Below, one piece after another: positions 52,894 through 62,922 of a stretch of DNA of 64,000 nucleotides. The stretch comes from Auricularia sp. M13. Its lineage: Eukaryota; Basidiomycota; Agaricomycetes; Auriculariales; Auriculariaceae. Location of the stretch: the NCBI GenBank assembly GCA_037042915.1, contig CM073201.1, positions 620,001 to 684,000 on the forward strand. The letters run 5' to 3'. The translations under genes were made by a program, and so were the position numbers. The notes beneath the pieces are model-generated. The model ran no database searches. It saw nothing but the letters and a program-made list of their open reading frames with translations, and was not told the DNA's origin. Positions within the stretch are counted from its first letter, which is position 1. Every line of letters begins with the position of its first letter.

Positions 52894-55786
52894 TCACGCC
52901 GCGGGGGCAGGCGCGGAGGGCGGCGGCGGGGCGGCAGCGGGCTCGTTCATCACGCGCAGCCACACGTTCTCCTTGTCCGCGTCGCCGGGCGCGGGCGTGC
53001 TGGCGACCGAGATCGTGTCCGCAGCGGGCGCCGGTGCCGGCGAGGCGGGCACGGGGGCAGCAGGTACGGGTGCCGGCGCCGGCGGCGCAGCAGCAGCAGC
53101 CTTGTCCTTCTCCTCCTTCTCCTTGCGCTCCTTCTCCTCGCGCTCCCTCCGGCGCTCCTCGTCCTCGCGCCGCCGCCTCTCGCGCTCCTCGGCCTTGCGC
53201 TCGCGCTCCCTGCGCTCCTTCGCCTCCTTCTCCCTCGCGAGCCTCTCCCGCAGCTCGCGCTCGCTCTGCACCCACGCCGCCGCCTCGTACGCAGCGGCCT
53301 CCGGCCGGCTCTTATTCTTCAGCAAGTAGCCCTGGAGCGCGGCGACGCTGAACTCGACATCGGGGATGGCCGCGGCGAACATAGCCGCGAGCTCCGCGAG
53401 GCGCTGCGCGTCGAGCGCGGGCACGGCGGGGAAGTCGAGCATGGGCGGCGGCACGCCGAGCGCCTTCATGCGGCAGCGCGCCTCCTCCTCCGTGAGCGGC
53501 TGCGAGCGCGCCGAGCGGCTCGGCGACGGCGGCACGACGGGCGACGCGCTGCTCGGCGGCGACGGCGGGTACGACGCGTCGACGAAGCCGCCCGGCTCGA
53601 GCGGCGTCGCCTCGAACCGCAGCGCGCTCACGCCTGCGCGCGCGAGCTCCTCCTCCTCCTCGCGCCCGAACTCGTCCGTCGAGCCCGCGGACGACGCGGA
53701 CGACGACGACGCCGCCGCCGACGGGCTGTCCATCGGGAAGAAGTTGCGGAACAGCTGCTCCGCCTGCCACTTGGTCGCGTTCTGCAGCGTGTGAGTTTCT
53801 CTGTTGTTGTTGAAAGGGGAAGACGGAAGAAGACGCGGGTGCGGATGGCGCGCAGAACCCGAAGCGCGAAGGAATGGGAATGGGATTGGGAACGGGAGCT
53901 GGGATTGGAGGAGGGGCCGTCCCGAGCGCGCACCTTGAACTCGACCCAGACGTCCATGCGCCCAGGACGGGAAAGTGCCGGATCCAGCCGCTCTAGGTGG
54001 TTGGTCGTGCTGGATGCGGAGGTCAGCACACCCGGCGCTTCCAAGTTCTAGTGCACGGCAAATGCTCACGCAAAGAGCAGCCGGCCCTCCGCGGCCGCGA
54101 CGCCGTCGATCGCGTTGAGCAGGCCGCTGAGCGAGAGCGTGTTGAGGTCCGAGATGGAGTCGCCGCCGTTGTTGCTGTTGTTGTTCCCGTTCCCGTTGTT
54201 GTTGTTGTTGCCGTTATTGTTGTTGCCGTTCGAGTTGTTCCCGTTGTTGTTGCCCTTGTTGGGCGCGCCCGTCGAGCCCGAGTCGCGCGTGACGGAGCGC
54301 GTGAAGGCCGCGTCGAGGTCCTCGAGCAGCAGGATGCACCGCGCGGGGACGCGCCCCATGAGCGTCGTCAGGGTGCTGTCCGTCATCCTGTCCATCTGTC
54401 AGGGCGTGGCCTCCTGCCTGCGCACATGACCACGGGGGCACGCACCAGCTGGCAGACAGCGAGACGACATAGATGTCGAGCGACAGCTCGCCCGCGATGG
54501 CGTGTATCAGACTGGTCTTGCCCGAGCCCGGGACGCCGAAGAGCAGGAAGCCGCGGCGGAACGGAATGCCGCGGTCGGCGTACCACTGCAGCACAAGGGT
54601 GAGCGGTGGCGCGAGGCGCGCGACTAGATAGCCACGGGACGGGACTACGACTACGGACCTTCTCGGAGCGCAGGAAGTCGCGGGCGTCTGCGAGCAACAT
54701 CTCCTTGACGCCCGGCTGCAGCACAATGCTGGACATGGGACGCTGGGCGGACAGGGTCAATTGGATCTGCAGGCCGCTGGGGCGTGCGATGAATTACCTT
54801 GTGGCGCGAGTCCGTCCATCGCCAAGAGCCGTGACTAGAGCGTGGGAGCGGTCAGTCGGTCAGACGGGAGCTAGAGCGGCAACTGCTGCGGCGGACGCAC
54901 GAGTCGGCAAAGTAGATCTGGATGCGGTGGATGGCGTCGGCCTCGTACTCGCGCTTAGCCTGGAGCACGAGCTGCTTGAGGATGGTGTTGCTGCGGGCGA
55001 CGACGCTGGAGGAGGATGCCAGGTGTCAGCGAAGGCCTCGGCTGGGCTGTGGCTAGCAGCGGACCTGATGGAGAGCACCTCGACGTCCGAGCCGTCCGTC
55101 TTCTTGGAGCGGCGGACGCGGAGCCAGTGGCCCTTGTAGAATATGGTCAGGGTCGTGTCTAGGCGGGCCGGGGCGGAGGGGGACAGATGAGCAATGCGGC
55201 AGGCGCGCGGCTTCGGACGGACGCACCGAAGGTGGGCTGGAAGACGACTTTGACCTTCTGCTTGCCGGGCGTGAGCTCGTCCTCGGGGTCCTCCTGGTCG
55301 TCCTCGTCGTCGGCGGACGACGGCGAGCGCGGCGAGAGGCCGACGGTCGTCGTCCTTGTCGTCGTCTCGAACTCGCGGGACCTGGGCGGGGCAGTGTCAG
55401 ATAGGCGCGCACAGGACGGCGGCGGCGGTGGCGAGGGGGACTGACTTTTGCCAGGCCGGCTGCTTTGCGAGCCAGTGCATGAGCCAGTCGAACGGGTAGT
55501 CCTCCTCGGAGAAGTGCGCCGTCAGGAAGAACGCTGGTGGACACCGTCAGTGCATTGTCGTCATGGCGTGCTTTGCTTTGCCGCGCACAATTTATAAAAT
55601 GCGACCTGGCGGGCGGGGGCGGGCGGTCAGCGGCCAGTCAGAGATATTATTGAGGTGTACGCACCAGGCCGAGGAGGAGATGCGGCGGGCAGTCTCGACG
55701 GCGCCGCCGAGCACGACGAGCTTCATGCCGTCGACGAGGCCGGAGGAGCCGGCAAACGGGGTGACCAGACTCTTGAAAAGGTCCAT
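52894..55786 (-). CDS. BCS1-like AAA ATPase (mitochondrial chaperone family)
   Basis: AAA+ ATPase of the BCS1 group, which translocates folded Rieske protein or acts in related membrane processes. Exons: 55786-55665, 55604-55588 (17 nt), 55533-55446, 55381-55227, 55158-55065, 55005-54901, 54834-54798, 54742-54659, 54585-54446, 54387-54070, 54009-53934, 53781-52894; 707 aa. The BCS1 N-domain is followed by [15 protein letters not shown] (Walker A, residues 251-258), [12 protein letters not shown] (Walker B), a stretch of about 25 mostly Asn/Gly residues, and [20 protein letters not shown] (sensor and arginine finger). The last 290 residues end in a long Glu/Arg/Lys helix and a Pro/Ala tail. 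This C-terminal extension far exceeds yeast Bcs1 (about 456 aa), so the role may differ. Confidence 0.88.
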
Positions 55787-56169
55787 AATTCTTAGCTAAC
55801 CAGGCTGGAGGGTAGTGGGCAGAGAGCGCGGTATTCGAAACGGCGGCAGGGCTTCAGATTATATCGCTGGGAGGCAGCGGCGTGTTGTGACTCGACCGCG
55901 GCTGGGCTGTACAACGAACGCACCGCCCGAGTCAGTCAGTCCGTCGCCACCCGCCGCCAGATCCGAGCCTGTATGCGCACCTGGGGTTACACTGCGCTTG
56001 CTGGCTGGGGGACGAGCGGGGTGTGGCTTGGGCTTATGGGCGGTGCAGTGGGCGTGCGGGGGGAAGCAGGACCTCCTCGGCTGGCCCCGGGTCCGGTCCG
56101 CTCAGCAGGCTTGCGTGTGCGAACAACGCTGCAACTCCGACGACGAACGACGCGTCCAGTGCTGCCGCC
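55787..56169. promoter_or_regulatory. Shared divergent promoter of the BCS1-like and CCT8 genes
   Basis: Only 383 bp separate the two divergent start codons, so regulatory elements may be shared. No TATA box is evident, as is common for housekeeping genes. Confidence 0.5.
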
Positions 56170-58279
56170 ATGTCGCTCAAAGTGCCCAAGGCCAACAATA
56201 TTCAGCTATTCCGCGATGGTTCCAAGGTACAACGTTCGTGTCGCCAATTCGAGATCCCCAGCTGATAATTAATTTGGGATAGCATCTGCAAGGGCTCGAA
56301 GACGCGGTCCTGCGCAACATCCAGGCCGTATCAGAGCTCTCTGACCTCGTACGGACCTCCTTTGGTCCAAATGGTGCGCCCCGCAGCGAACGACGCGCGA
56401 TTCAGTCTGCTCATGCGTTGTGGCAGGCCGCAGCAAGCTGGTCATAAACCATCTCGGAAAACTCTTCGTCACGACGGACGCGGCGACAATCATCCGCGAG
56501 CTCGAGGTCGTCCACCCGGCCGCCAAGCTGCTCGTCATGTCCTCCCAGGCCCAGGAGCAGGAGATGGGCGACGCCACAAACCTCGTCCTCATCCTCGCCG
56601 GCGAGCTGCTCAAGAAGGCCGAGTCCCTGCTCGTCATGGGCCTCCACCCTAGCGACGTCATCCAGGGCTACGAGCTCGCGGGCGCAAAGGCCAACGAGAT
56701 CCTCACGACAAGTATGTCGTTGCCTGCCTGCCACTAAGTAATCTTATCACCCTGTTGAAGAACTCCAGACGACATCGCTCGAGAAGCCGCTCACGCAGGC
56801 TGGCCTGGAAAAGGCGTTACGCCCGGTGCTCGCGGCGAAGCAGTACGGCTACGAGGACATCCTCGCAAAACTCGTCGCGGAGGCCGCGTTGACCGTCATG
56901 CCCTCCAACCCGGCAAACTTCAACGTCGACAACATCCGCGTCGTCAAAATCATGGGCGGCTCGCTCGCACAGAGTCGCGTCGTTAAGGGTATGGTGTTTG
57001 GTCGTGAACCGGAAGGTACGGTGTCAACTTCGTTCGCGCTCGCGGGCAGTCAGCGAAACGACCTTTCTAACGTATGCTCTGTCCAGGTGTGGTCAAGCAA
57101 TTACGGAACGCAAAAGTCGCCGTCTTCACCTGCGCCGTCGACATCTCCCAAACGGAGACAAAGGGCACCGTCCTGCTGCACAACGCGGAGGAGATGCTCA
57201 ACTTCACGACTGGCGAGGAGAAGCACATGGAAAAGGTGTGTGAGCAATGCTTCATCGTGGTCTGTCTGCGCGATCTGGAGCGACGCTGTTCGGCACGCGA
57301 CCTGGCGGACTGCAACTGCCCCGTGGGCGCAGGCGTTACAGGCTTATAGCTTTCTGCTACTCGTGCGACAAGGCATTCGCCCGTTCCTGCTGCCGATCAC
57401 GACGCTCTTGCTCGTCAACAGCTCTCTTTTCATAGCCGTACACCTTGCATGAAGCTAACACAAGCACTCCAGATCTTCCAGGAGATCGCAGACGCAGGGG
57501 TCAAGGTCGTCGTATCCGGGAACGGCGTGGGCGACCTGGCACTACACTACCTAGACCGGATGGGGATCCTTGTGATCAAGGTGCTCTCGAAATTCGACCT
57601 GCGGCGGCTGTGCCGCGTGGTGAACGCGACGCCGCTCGCGCGGCTGGGCGCGCCGACGCCCGAGGAGGCCGGCTGGGTCGACGTCGTCGAGACGACGGAG
57701 ATCGGCGGCGACCGCGTGACGGTGTTCCGCCAGCACGACGCGACGACCGGCACGCGCACCGCGACGGTCCTCCTGCGCGGCGCCACGGCGAACCTCCTGG
57801 ACGACCTCGAGCGCGCGGTCGACGACGGCACGGCGGTGCTCAAGGCGCTCCTGAAGGACGCGAGGCTGGTCCCCGGCGCCGGCGCGACGGAGATGGCGCT
57901 CGCGCGCGCCGTCGCGGCGTACGGCGCGGAGCTGCGCGGGCTCGCGCAGCACGCCGTGCGGCAGTACGCCGACGCGCTGGAGGTCGTCCCGCGCACGCTG
58001 GCCGAGAACGCCGGCGCGCGCGACCCGACGGACGTGCTCAACCGGCTGCGCGTCGCCACCGACGACGCGCTCGGCGTCGATATCGAGGGCGAGACGCCCG
58101 ACGGCATCCTCGATGCGCGCAAGCACGGCATACTCGACTCGGTCGCCGCGAAGAGCTGGGCGCTGAAGCTCGCGACGGAGGCCGCTGTCGCCGTGCTCAA
58201 GGTCGACAGCATTATCATGGCCAAGCCGGCGGGTGGGCCTAAGGTGCCGCAGCAGTCCGGGAACTGGGATGAGGATTAG
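56170..58279 (+). CDS. CCT8: T-complex protein 1 subunit theta (CCT8)
   Basis: Subunit of the cytosolic chaperonin TRiC/CCT that folds actin, tubulin and others. Exons: 56170-56226, 56283-56373, 56427-56711, 56761-57015, 57087-57235, 57473-58279, encoding 547 aa, the usual length. MSLKVPKANNIQLFRDGSK is followed by VRTSFGPNGRSKLVINHLGK (ATP pocket) and TTDAATIIRELEVVHPAAKL. The GDATNLVLILAGELL motif stands where most chaperonins have GDGTT, and theta subunits commonly vary there. Later come LSKFDLRRLCRVVNATPLAR, LRGATANLLDDLERAVDD and VPGAGATEMALAR. It ends KVPQQSGNWDED. Intron 57236-57472 (237 nt) is unusually long for this window. Confidence 0.95.
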
Positions 58280-58537
58280 TTGTGTGGAGAGGAGGGGGCG
58301 GGGGTGGCGATTTGTTCTCTGTTTCTTTCATCGTACGTTTTACAGCACTACTGCATGAATTCAAACTATTAGAGTCCGTTCCGTCTCGATGGTCTCGCCC
58401 GAGCATGCTGCTGCCCTCCGTGATACTGGCACGCAGACATTGCCGCAACGCGCTCAGGCTATGAGGACAAGAGCCAGCGCCAGATCGGCGGTTTCCGACT
58501 CGCGTTTTTGTTTTCCGCGCTCACCGCACCGTGCTCG

Positions 58538-59789
58538 ATGTCCACAGGCAGCTCACCCTCCCGCTCCCACGAGCCCGTGCACGACGAGGGCTTCGTCGCG
58601 CTGGGCACCAGCTCGGACTCAGACTCCGAACGCTCGAAACATGAAAATGAGGGGGACGGGTTCGGGTCGGACTGGACGGACGACCCGTCCGACATCGACC
58701 TCGACGGGCTGCTCGCGCGCGCCAAGCTCTCCGCCGCGAAACGCGCCAAGAAGCGCAAAAGCGCGTCCAAGTCGGCGTCCCCCGCGGACGACGACGATGC
58801 CGAGCGCGACGCCGAGCTCGACGTCTTGCTCTTTGACGACGACGCGGAGAAGTGAGTGCCGCGTCTCCCGCGTCCCTCTATGCTTTTGTTGATCTGATGC
58901 GTTGTTGAGGGACGCAAAGCTGCCTCCGCTGGACCCCGGCGCCCTGCCCGCGCCGTACATCTCGTGGGACAGGAAGACCGGGCTGACCATCCGCAACCTC
59001 GACGCCGAGCTGCTCATTGGCGCGCCCGTCGCCAGCTCCTCGAAACGGACGCTGGACGACGACAGCGAGCCGGCGCCGCCAGCGTTGCAAATTGCTGCGC
59101 CTGCGCCGCCGGAGCCCGCGTTCGAGCTGGACGCCAAAGGCCGGCGCGTGACGAAGAAGGAGAAGAAGGAGGTGCGCTGCTTTGTATCCAATCTACTCTG
59201 TGCGCTGTGGCTGACGCCAGATTGAACTGCAGCGCAAGACAGCGACGGCCGGCGCGAACTGGTTCGACCTGCCCGCGCCGCCCGCTGCTGAGCTGCCGCG
59301 GCTTGCGCGCGAGGTCGAGGCGTTGCGGTTGCGCAACCAGCTCGATCCTAAGCGCTTCTACCGCAAGGACGAGGGCGAGGGCAAGGGCGTCAAGGGCCTG
59401 CCCAAATATTTTGCTGTACGTTCCCGTCTGCCTCCCGTTCTCGTCCGTCTGCTTTCCTCCCTCACCCACCTCTACACGCCTCTTCGACAACACCCTCACT
59501 ACCCGTCACTCATACTCCCCCCCCTGGCATTTCCGCGCCGCACGCTAACGTCGCCCTTTCCCGCGTCCAGATCGGAAAAATCGTCGCAACGCCGACGCCC
59601 TTCGGCACGCCCTCAGCCGACAACCTCCCGCGCGCCGCGCGCAAGCGCACCGTCGTCGACGAGCTCGTCGACGACGCCGAGGCGCGGCGTTACGCCAAGC
59701 GCAAGTTCGGCGAGTTCAACGCCGGCCGCGAGGCGCGCGGCCGCAAGACGCTGCACGACAAGAAGCTCGCGAGGCAGGGCAAGTGGTAG
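58538..59789 (+). CDS. FCF2: rRNA-processing protein Fcf2
   Basis: Nucleolar protein for early pre-rRNA cleavages in 40S biogenesis. Exons: 58538-58851, 58910-59171, 59233-59415, 59571-59789, encoding 325 aa. The acidic, Ser-rich N-terminal half (DDPSDIDLDGLLARAK, then an Asp run) precedes the diagnostic C-terminal domain: RKTATAGANWFDLPAP, LRLRNQLDPKRFYRKD, GLPKYFAIGKIVATP and RTVVDELVDDAEARRYAKRK, ending LARQGKW. The N-terminal extension is longer than in yeast Fcf2. The ATG at 58538 is the first in frame. It follows CCT8 at 258 bp in the same direction. Confidence 0.9.
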
Positions 59790-59890
59790 TACTGAATGTG
59801 AATGCCCTGAGGTTGGCCGCAATGCAATGGCGTTTGGTTCGCTCAGGGATAGGATAGGATAGGATCTATAGAAAAGGCGGGGAGGTCACT

Positions 59891-60211
59891 TACAGCGCTT
59901 GCACTAAGTAATGGCAGTAGACGCTTTTTTTCCGGAATGTGTTTTTTTTTCTGCGATCACCGTGGGCCATACGGGGGCAGACTAGTGCCGAGCGACCGGT
60001 TCTCCGTCAGCCAGCATGGCGGAGGGCGTCTTCCGAGGAGTCGCGAGGCTGATCGGCACACGCCAGAACACGCTAAGCGACTCCTCGGTGACCCCTTATT
60101 GTGCTCTCGGGCAGGCTTAGCAAACCCCTCGCCTGCCCTGTATGATCGCAGAAAAAAAAAATCGATCCGGAAAAAAAACAGCTACTGCCATTACTTAGTG
60201 CAAACGCTGTA
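59891..60211. mobile_element. 317-bp MITE with TA flanks (Tc1/mariner-like)
   Basis: The element spans 59893-60209. The left end reads CAGCGCTTGCACTAAGTAAT and the right end on the minus strand CAGCGTTTGCACTAAGTAAT. Both continue through GGCAGTAG and T-rich CCGGA to CTGCGATCA, about 70 bp of inverted repeat. A TA dinucleotide abuts each end (59891-59892, 60210-60211). A second, internal inverted pair CCGAGGAGTCGC / GCGACTCCTCGG suggests extended folding. No coding capacity. Confidence 0.82.
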
Positions 60212-60949
60212 AGGAACGACCGCTCTGCGTGCGAAAATCAACAATCGCCGCAGACACCGCTGGAACAACTGCGCGGACGTTCATCGGGCTATCTCAAGCT
60301 TCTTTTATCTGGTATATTGGTCCCAACTATCTATACTACTAGACTTGGGTCCCAAGTCCCAGATTTCTCTGAGACCCGTTCTCAACTCCAGCACCAAGTC
60401 CCAAAGTTGGGACCCATGTCGGAAATTTTCAGATTAGTTTGCAATGATATATTCGCCAGCAACTAATTGTAAGTGCACCGCTACTGATTGCGAGCTCGTT
60501 GTGAGCGCCCTCCTTCTCGGTCCATGCGCTAGGTGTGTGGGGTGTACCTCGGCACCTTCGCCCTGCCTCGGACCGTGCTCGACTGGAGGGGTGGTGGGAC
60601 GTCGGCGTCATGGGGGACGGTGTTGGCTGGGCCCTTAGCTCCGGGATCACCCTGGACCGGATCATCGGCCCTTGGGGATGGGTATATAGGTTGTGGGATG
60701 TAGATGCGTGTACCCTAGGTTTGGTCTGGTCAGTTGTACCGCTTGTCCGTTCTTCCTCGTCCCTCTCTCCTCTCTTGGGCGTCGGTCTCGGCGAGTGACG
60801 AGCGCTCTGCCGTGACACAAAGCGCATGGACAACCAGATGTCCGGGCATGCTGATATTTTCCTCAAAATTGGGAAATAGCCTAAAATACTCATCTATGGT
60901 GTCTTTGAAGCTTACAATTGACTCCCTGAGTGGGCTAGTCAGGACCCCT
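60212..60949. other. Start of the repeat-rich, gene-poor right end
   Basis: The segment from 60317 to 60420 is dense in GGTCCCAA / TTGGGACC words, as is 62660-62785. A part (60711-60820) is an inverted homologue of 63334-63550, sharing TACCCTAGGTT and GAGTGAC-x-AGC-x-CTCTGCC. No gene was recognised. Confidence 0.5.
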
Positions 60950-60956
60950 AGAAAAC

Positions 60957-61225
60957 CGTGCGCAGGGTCCGTGCGCATCCGTGCGCAAGAATATCCGTGC
61001 GCAGAACTTCCGTGCGCAGGGTTAGAACTTTCGTGCGCATGAGTTTAACTTTCGTGCGCAGGGTCCAAATGTCCGTGCGCACTTTTCAAAATCCGTGCGC
61101 AGGGTCCTGGTCATCCGTGCGCATGAAATGTGCTTTCGTGCGCAATTTTCACAATCCGTGCGCAGGCTCCTGATATCCGTGTGCAGTTTTCACAATCCGT
61201 GCGCAAAGTACAAAATCCGTGCGCA
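60957..61225 (+). repeat. Phased CGTGCGCA array 1 (15 copies)
   Basis: Copies start at 60957, 60970, 60980, 60996, 61011, 61032, 61053, 61074, 61094, 61116, 61137, 61157, 61178 (one-base variant), 61198 and 61218. Spacing is 10-16 bp at the outer left end and then 20-22 bp. Most copies are preceded by AT-C or TT. The intervening bases differ. Confidence 0.95.
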
Positions 61226-61903
61226 GTGTGAAAAACATCAAAAATCTTTTGAAGACGTATATCATAGATGTATTTATGGCACTGTGTGCATTGATAGAGG
61301 TGCACATCTCTAGTGTTGACTATTTTAGATAAACTACTGTGCTACATAATTTGTTCGAAATTTCACTTCCACGTTAGTACAGGATCAGAAGTATTCAGCC
61401 AGCATGTCGGTTTGTGTTCTAAGCTGATTTCCTGAAGAGGCTCTAAGTAGGTACTCATAACTCAAAAGATGTTACCCTCATGCAGTTATGTTATGTTAGG
61501 TTAGATTAAGCTTGCTAAGATTAGAACTTATATTATTTTGGTTCATGAATTCAGGAGTAATATCCTTTGCAGCCTGAGTAACCATGATTCACTCATCTAC
61601 TAATAGATTCTAAGCCCTGATCCCAGTTTGGTCAAAAAATCTCAAATGAATTGTCTGGGTCAAGGAGAGACGAGACACGTGTTTTGGGCCATGGAGTGGA
61701 CCTGGAACAAGCCAAAGTTTGCTATGTCTGCTCCACCACCTCTGTACCACAGAGGTGCTCACTCTCCTGCATCACACCACCATCCCGTCCCTTCAGATCT
61801 TTTTGTTGATTAGATGGGTTCCAACCTCATCCTCACCATGCCATCTCACAGAGGGACTTGCACGCCCACACCATATTATACTCAAGTTGCCAGGATGTAT
61901 TTT

Positions 61904-61972
61904 CTGTAGGTTGGACTAGTGGTTAAAATGTACATGTTCTTAATGGATTCGAAACACCCTCAGTTCAAATCC
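61904..61972 (+). other. tRNA-derived SINE-like head
   Basis: GGACTAGTGGTTAAAATG (A-box-like) and CAGTTCAAATCC (B-box-like) are spaced as in a tRNA gene, in an otherwise non-coding AT-rich stretch. Stems are degenerate. A related copy is on the minus strand at 62845-62922. Confidence 0.5.
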
Positions 61973-62172
61973 AGTCATAGACATCCATTTTGTGGCACTC
62001 TACCTGTGTTTACTACATTCTGTAGTGTATTAACAAACTGTACTTGAGCAGTCAATTGCAACAAGACTTATGGAAATTGTTGGTGTTTGTTAATGAACTT
62101 CAATGAGTTCAATCAAGTCGCCTAAATGTGCCAAAGTGAAAAAAATAATGCAGTTGTGCTTTATACAGAATC

Positions 62173-62418
62173 CGTGCGCAACACACAAAATCCGTGCGCA
62201 GTGTAAGCATGTCCGTGCGCATGTCTACCATGTCCGTGCGCATGTTTCTAACATCCGTGCGCAGGGTCCAAAATGTCGTGCGCACAAAATCACAATCCGT
62301 GCGCAGTCCTCCTTCATCCGTGCGCACAGATTTACAATCCGTGCGCATGATTTCAACTTTCGTGCGCAGTGTGAAAAATCCGTGCGCAGTCCGTGCGCAT
62401 CCGTGCGCAACGTGCGCA
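62173..62418 (+). repeat. Phased CGTGCGCA array 2 (14 copies)
   Basis: Copies start at 62173, 62193, 62214, 62235, 62256, 62277, 62298, 62319, 62340, 62361, 62381, 62392, 62402 and 62411. Spacing is 20-21 bp over ten intervals, then 9-11 bp at the outer right end, the mirror of array 1. Reverse-orientation copies follow at 62585 and 62606. Confidence 0.95.
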
Positions 62419-62639
62419 ACATGCGCGCGGAACTTGAAACCAGTAATTTGACAATATCGTGGCCAGTTTTTAAGGTTTGATAGGTTTGTGCACACAGACA
62501 TGTGCGGGTAGGTGTAAGCTACTGGAATGACCTTCAACAATCATTCTAGGATGTCTGAACAGTCTTCTAGGGCAGGATTACTGCTGCGCACGGACCTCGC
62601 GCACGTGCGCACGGTTTTCTCGTGACCACATATGTAAGC

Positions 62640-62790
62640 CTCCCTTCCTCTGGTATACTGGTCCCAAGTCCTCCAGTACTGAGAGTTGGGACCCGAATCC
62701 CAGCTTTCATTGGGACATAGGTCCCAACTTCTACTAGAGGTCCCAAGTTCCAGAGTCCCAGATTCAGTAGTCCCAACTTTCAGGGGGCTC
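62640..62790. repeat. GGTCCCAA / TTGGGACC-rich repeat, related to 60305-60420
   Basis: TCTGGTATACTGGTCCCAA here parallels TCTGGTATATTGGTCCCAA at about 60309, in the same orientation. Both are followed by several GGTCCC and TTGGGACC words at roughly 20-base intervals. Confidence 0.65.
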
Positions 62791-62844
62791 ACATGCGACT
62801 TAGGAGTGGATTCATCTCAATGCGCAAGTCAAAATGAATTTTGA

Positions 62845-62922
62845 CCTGCATGAGATTTGAACCCTCAACCAGCCGCCAGTGCCAAACCCATCCATGCTTT
62901 AACCACTAGACCAGAGAGGAGA
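62845..62922 (-). other. tRNA-derived SINE-like head, minus strand
   Basis: On the minus strand, TCTGGTCTAGTGGTTAAAGC resembles a tRNA D arm and A box, and GAGGGTTCAAATCTC a T arm and B box. The acceptor stem is not convincing, so this is more likely the head of a SINE than a working tRNA. Confidence 0.5.

Larger units (their letters stand above)
60950..62620. mobile_element. Putative DNA transposon with 15-bp inverted ends and two subterminal CGTGCGCA arrays
   Basis: AGAAAACCGTGCGCA at 60950-60964 occurs as its exact reverse complement at 62606-62620. The two ends enclose 1671 bp. Inside, next to each end, lie arrays of CGTGCGCA. I see no target-site duplication and no transposase, so element status is inferred from the symmetric architecture. 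Confidence 0.5.

Noticed and set aside
52777-54051. Long plus-strand frame opposite the BCS1-like gene
   Set aside because: Arg/Leu-rich shadow of the Glu/Arg/Lys-coding strand; no independent gene evidence.
57445-58242. 265-codon Arg-rich frame over CCT8
   Set aside because: Frame-shifted shadow caused by high GC at third positions of the CCT8 exon.
60957-62418. CRISPR array
   Set aside because: The repeat is only 8-9 bp with about 12-bp gaps, in a clearly eukaryotic fungal context; no cas genes.
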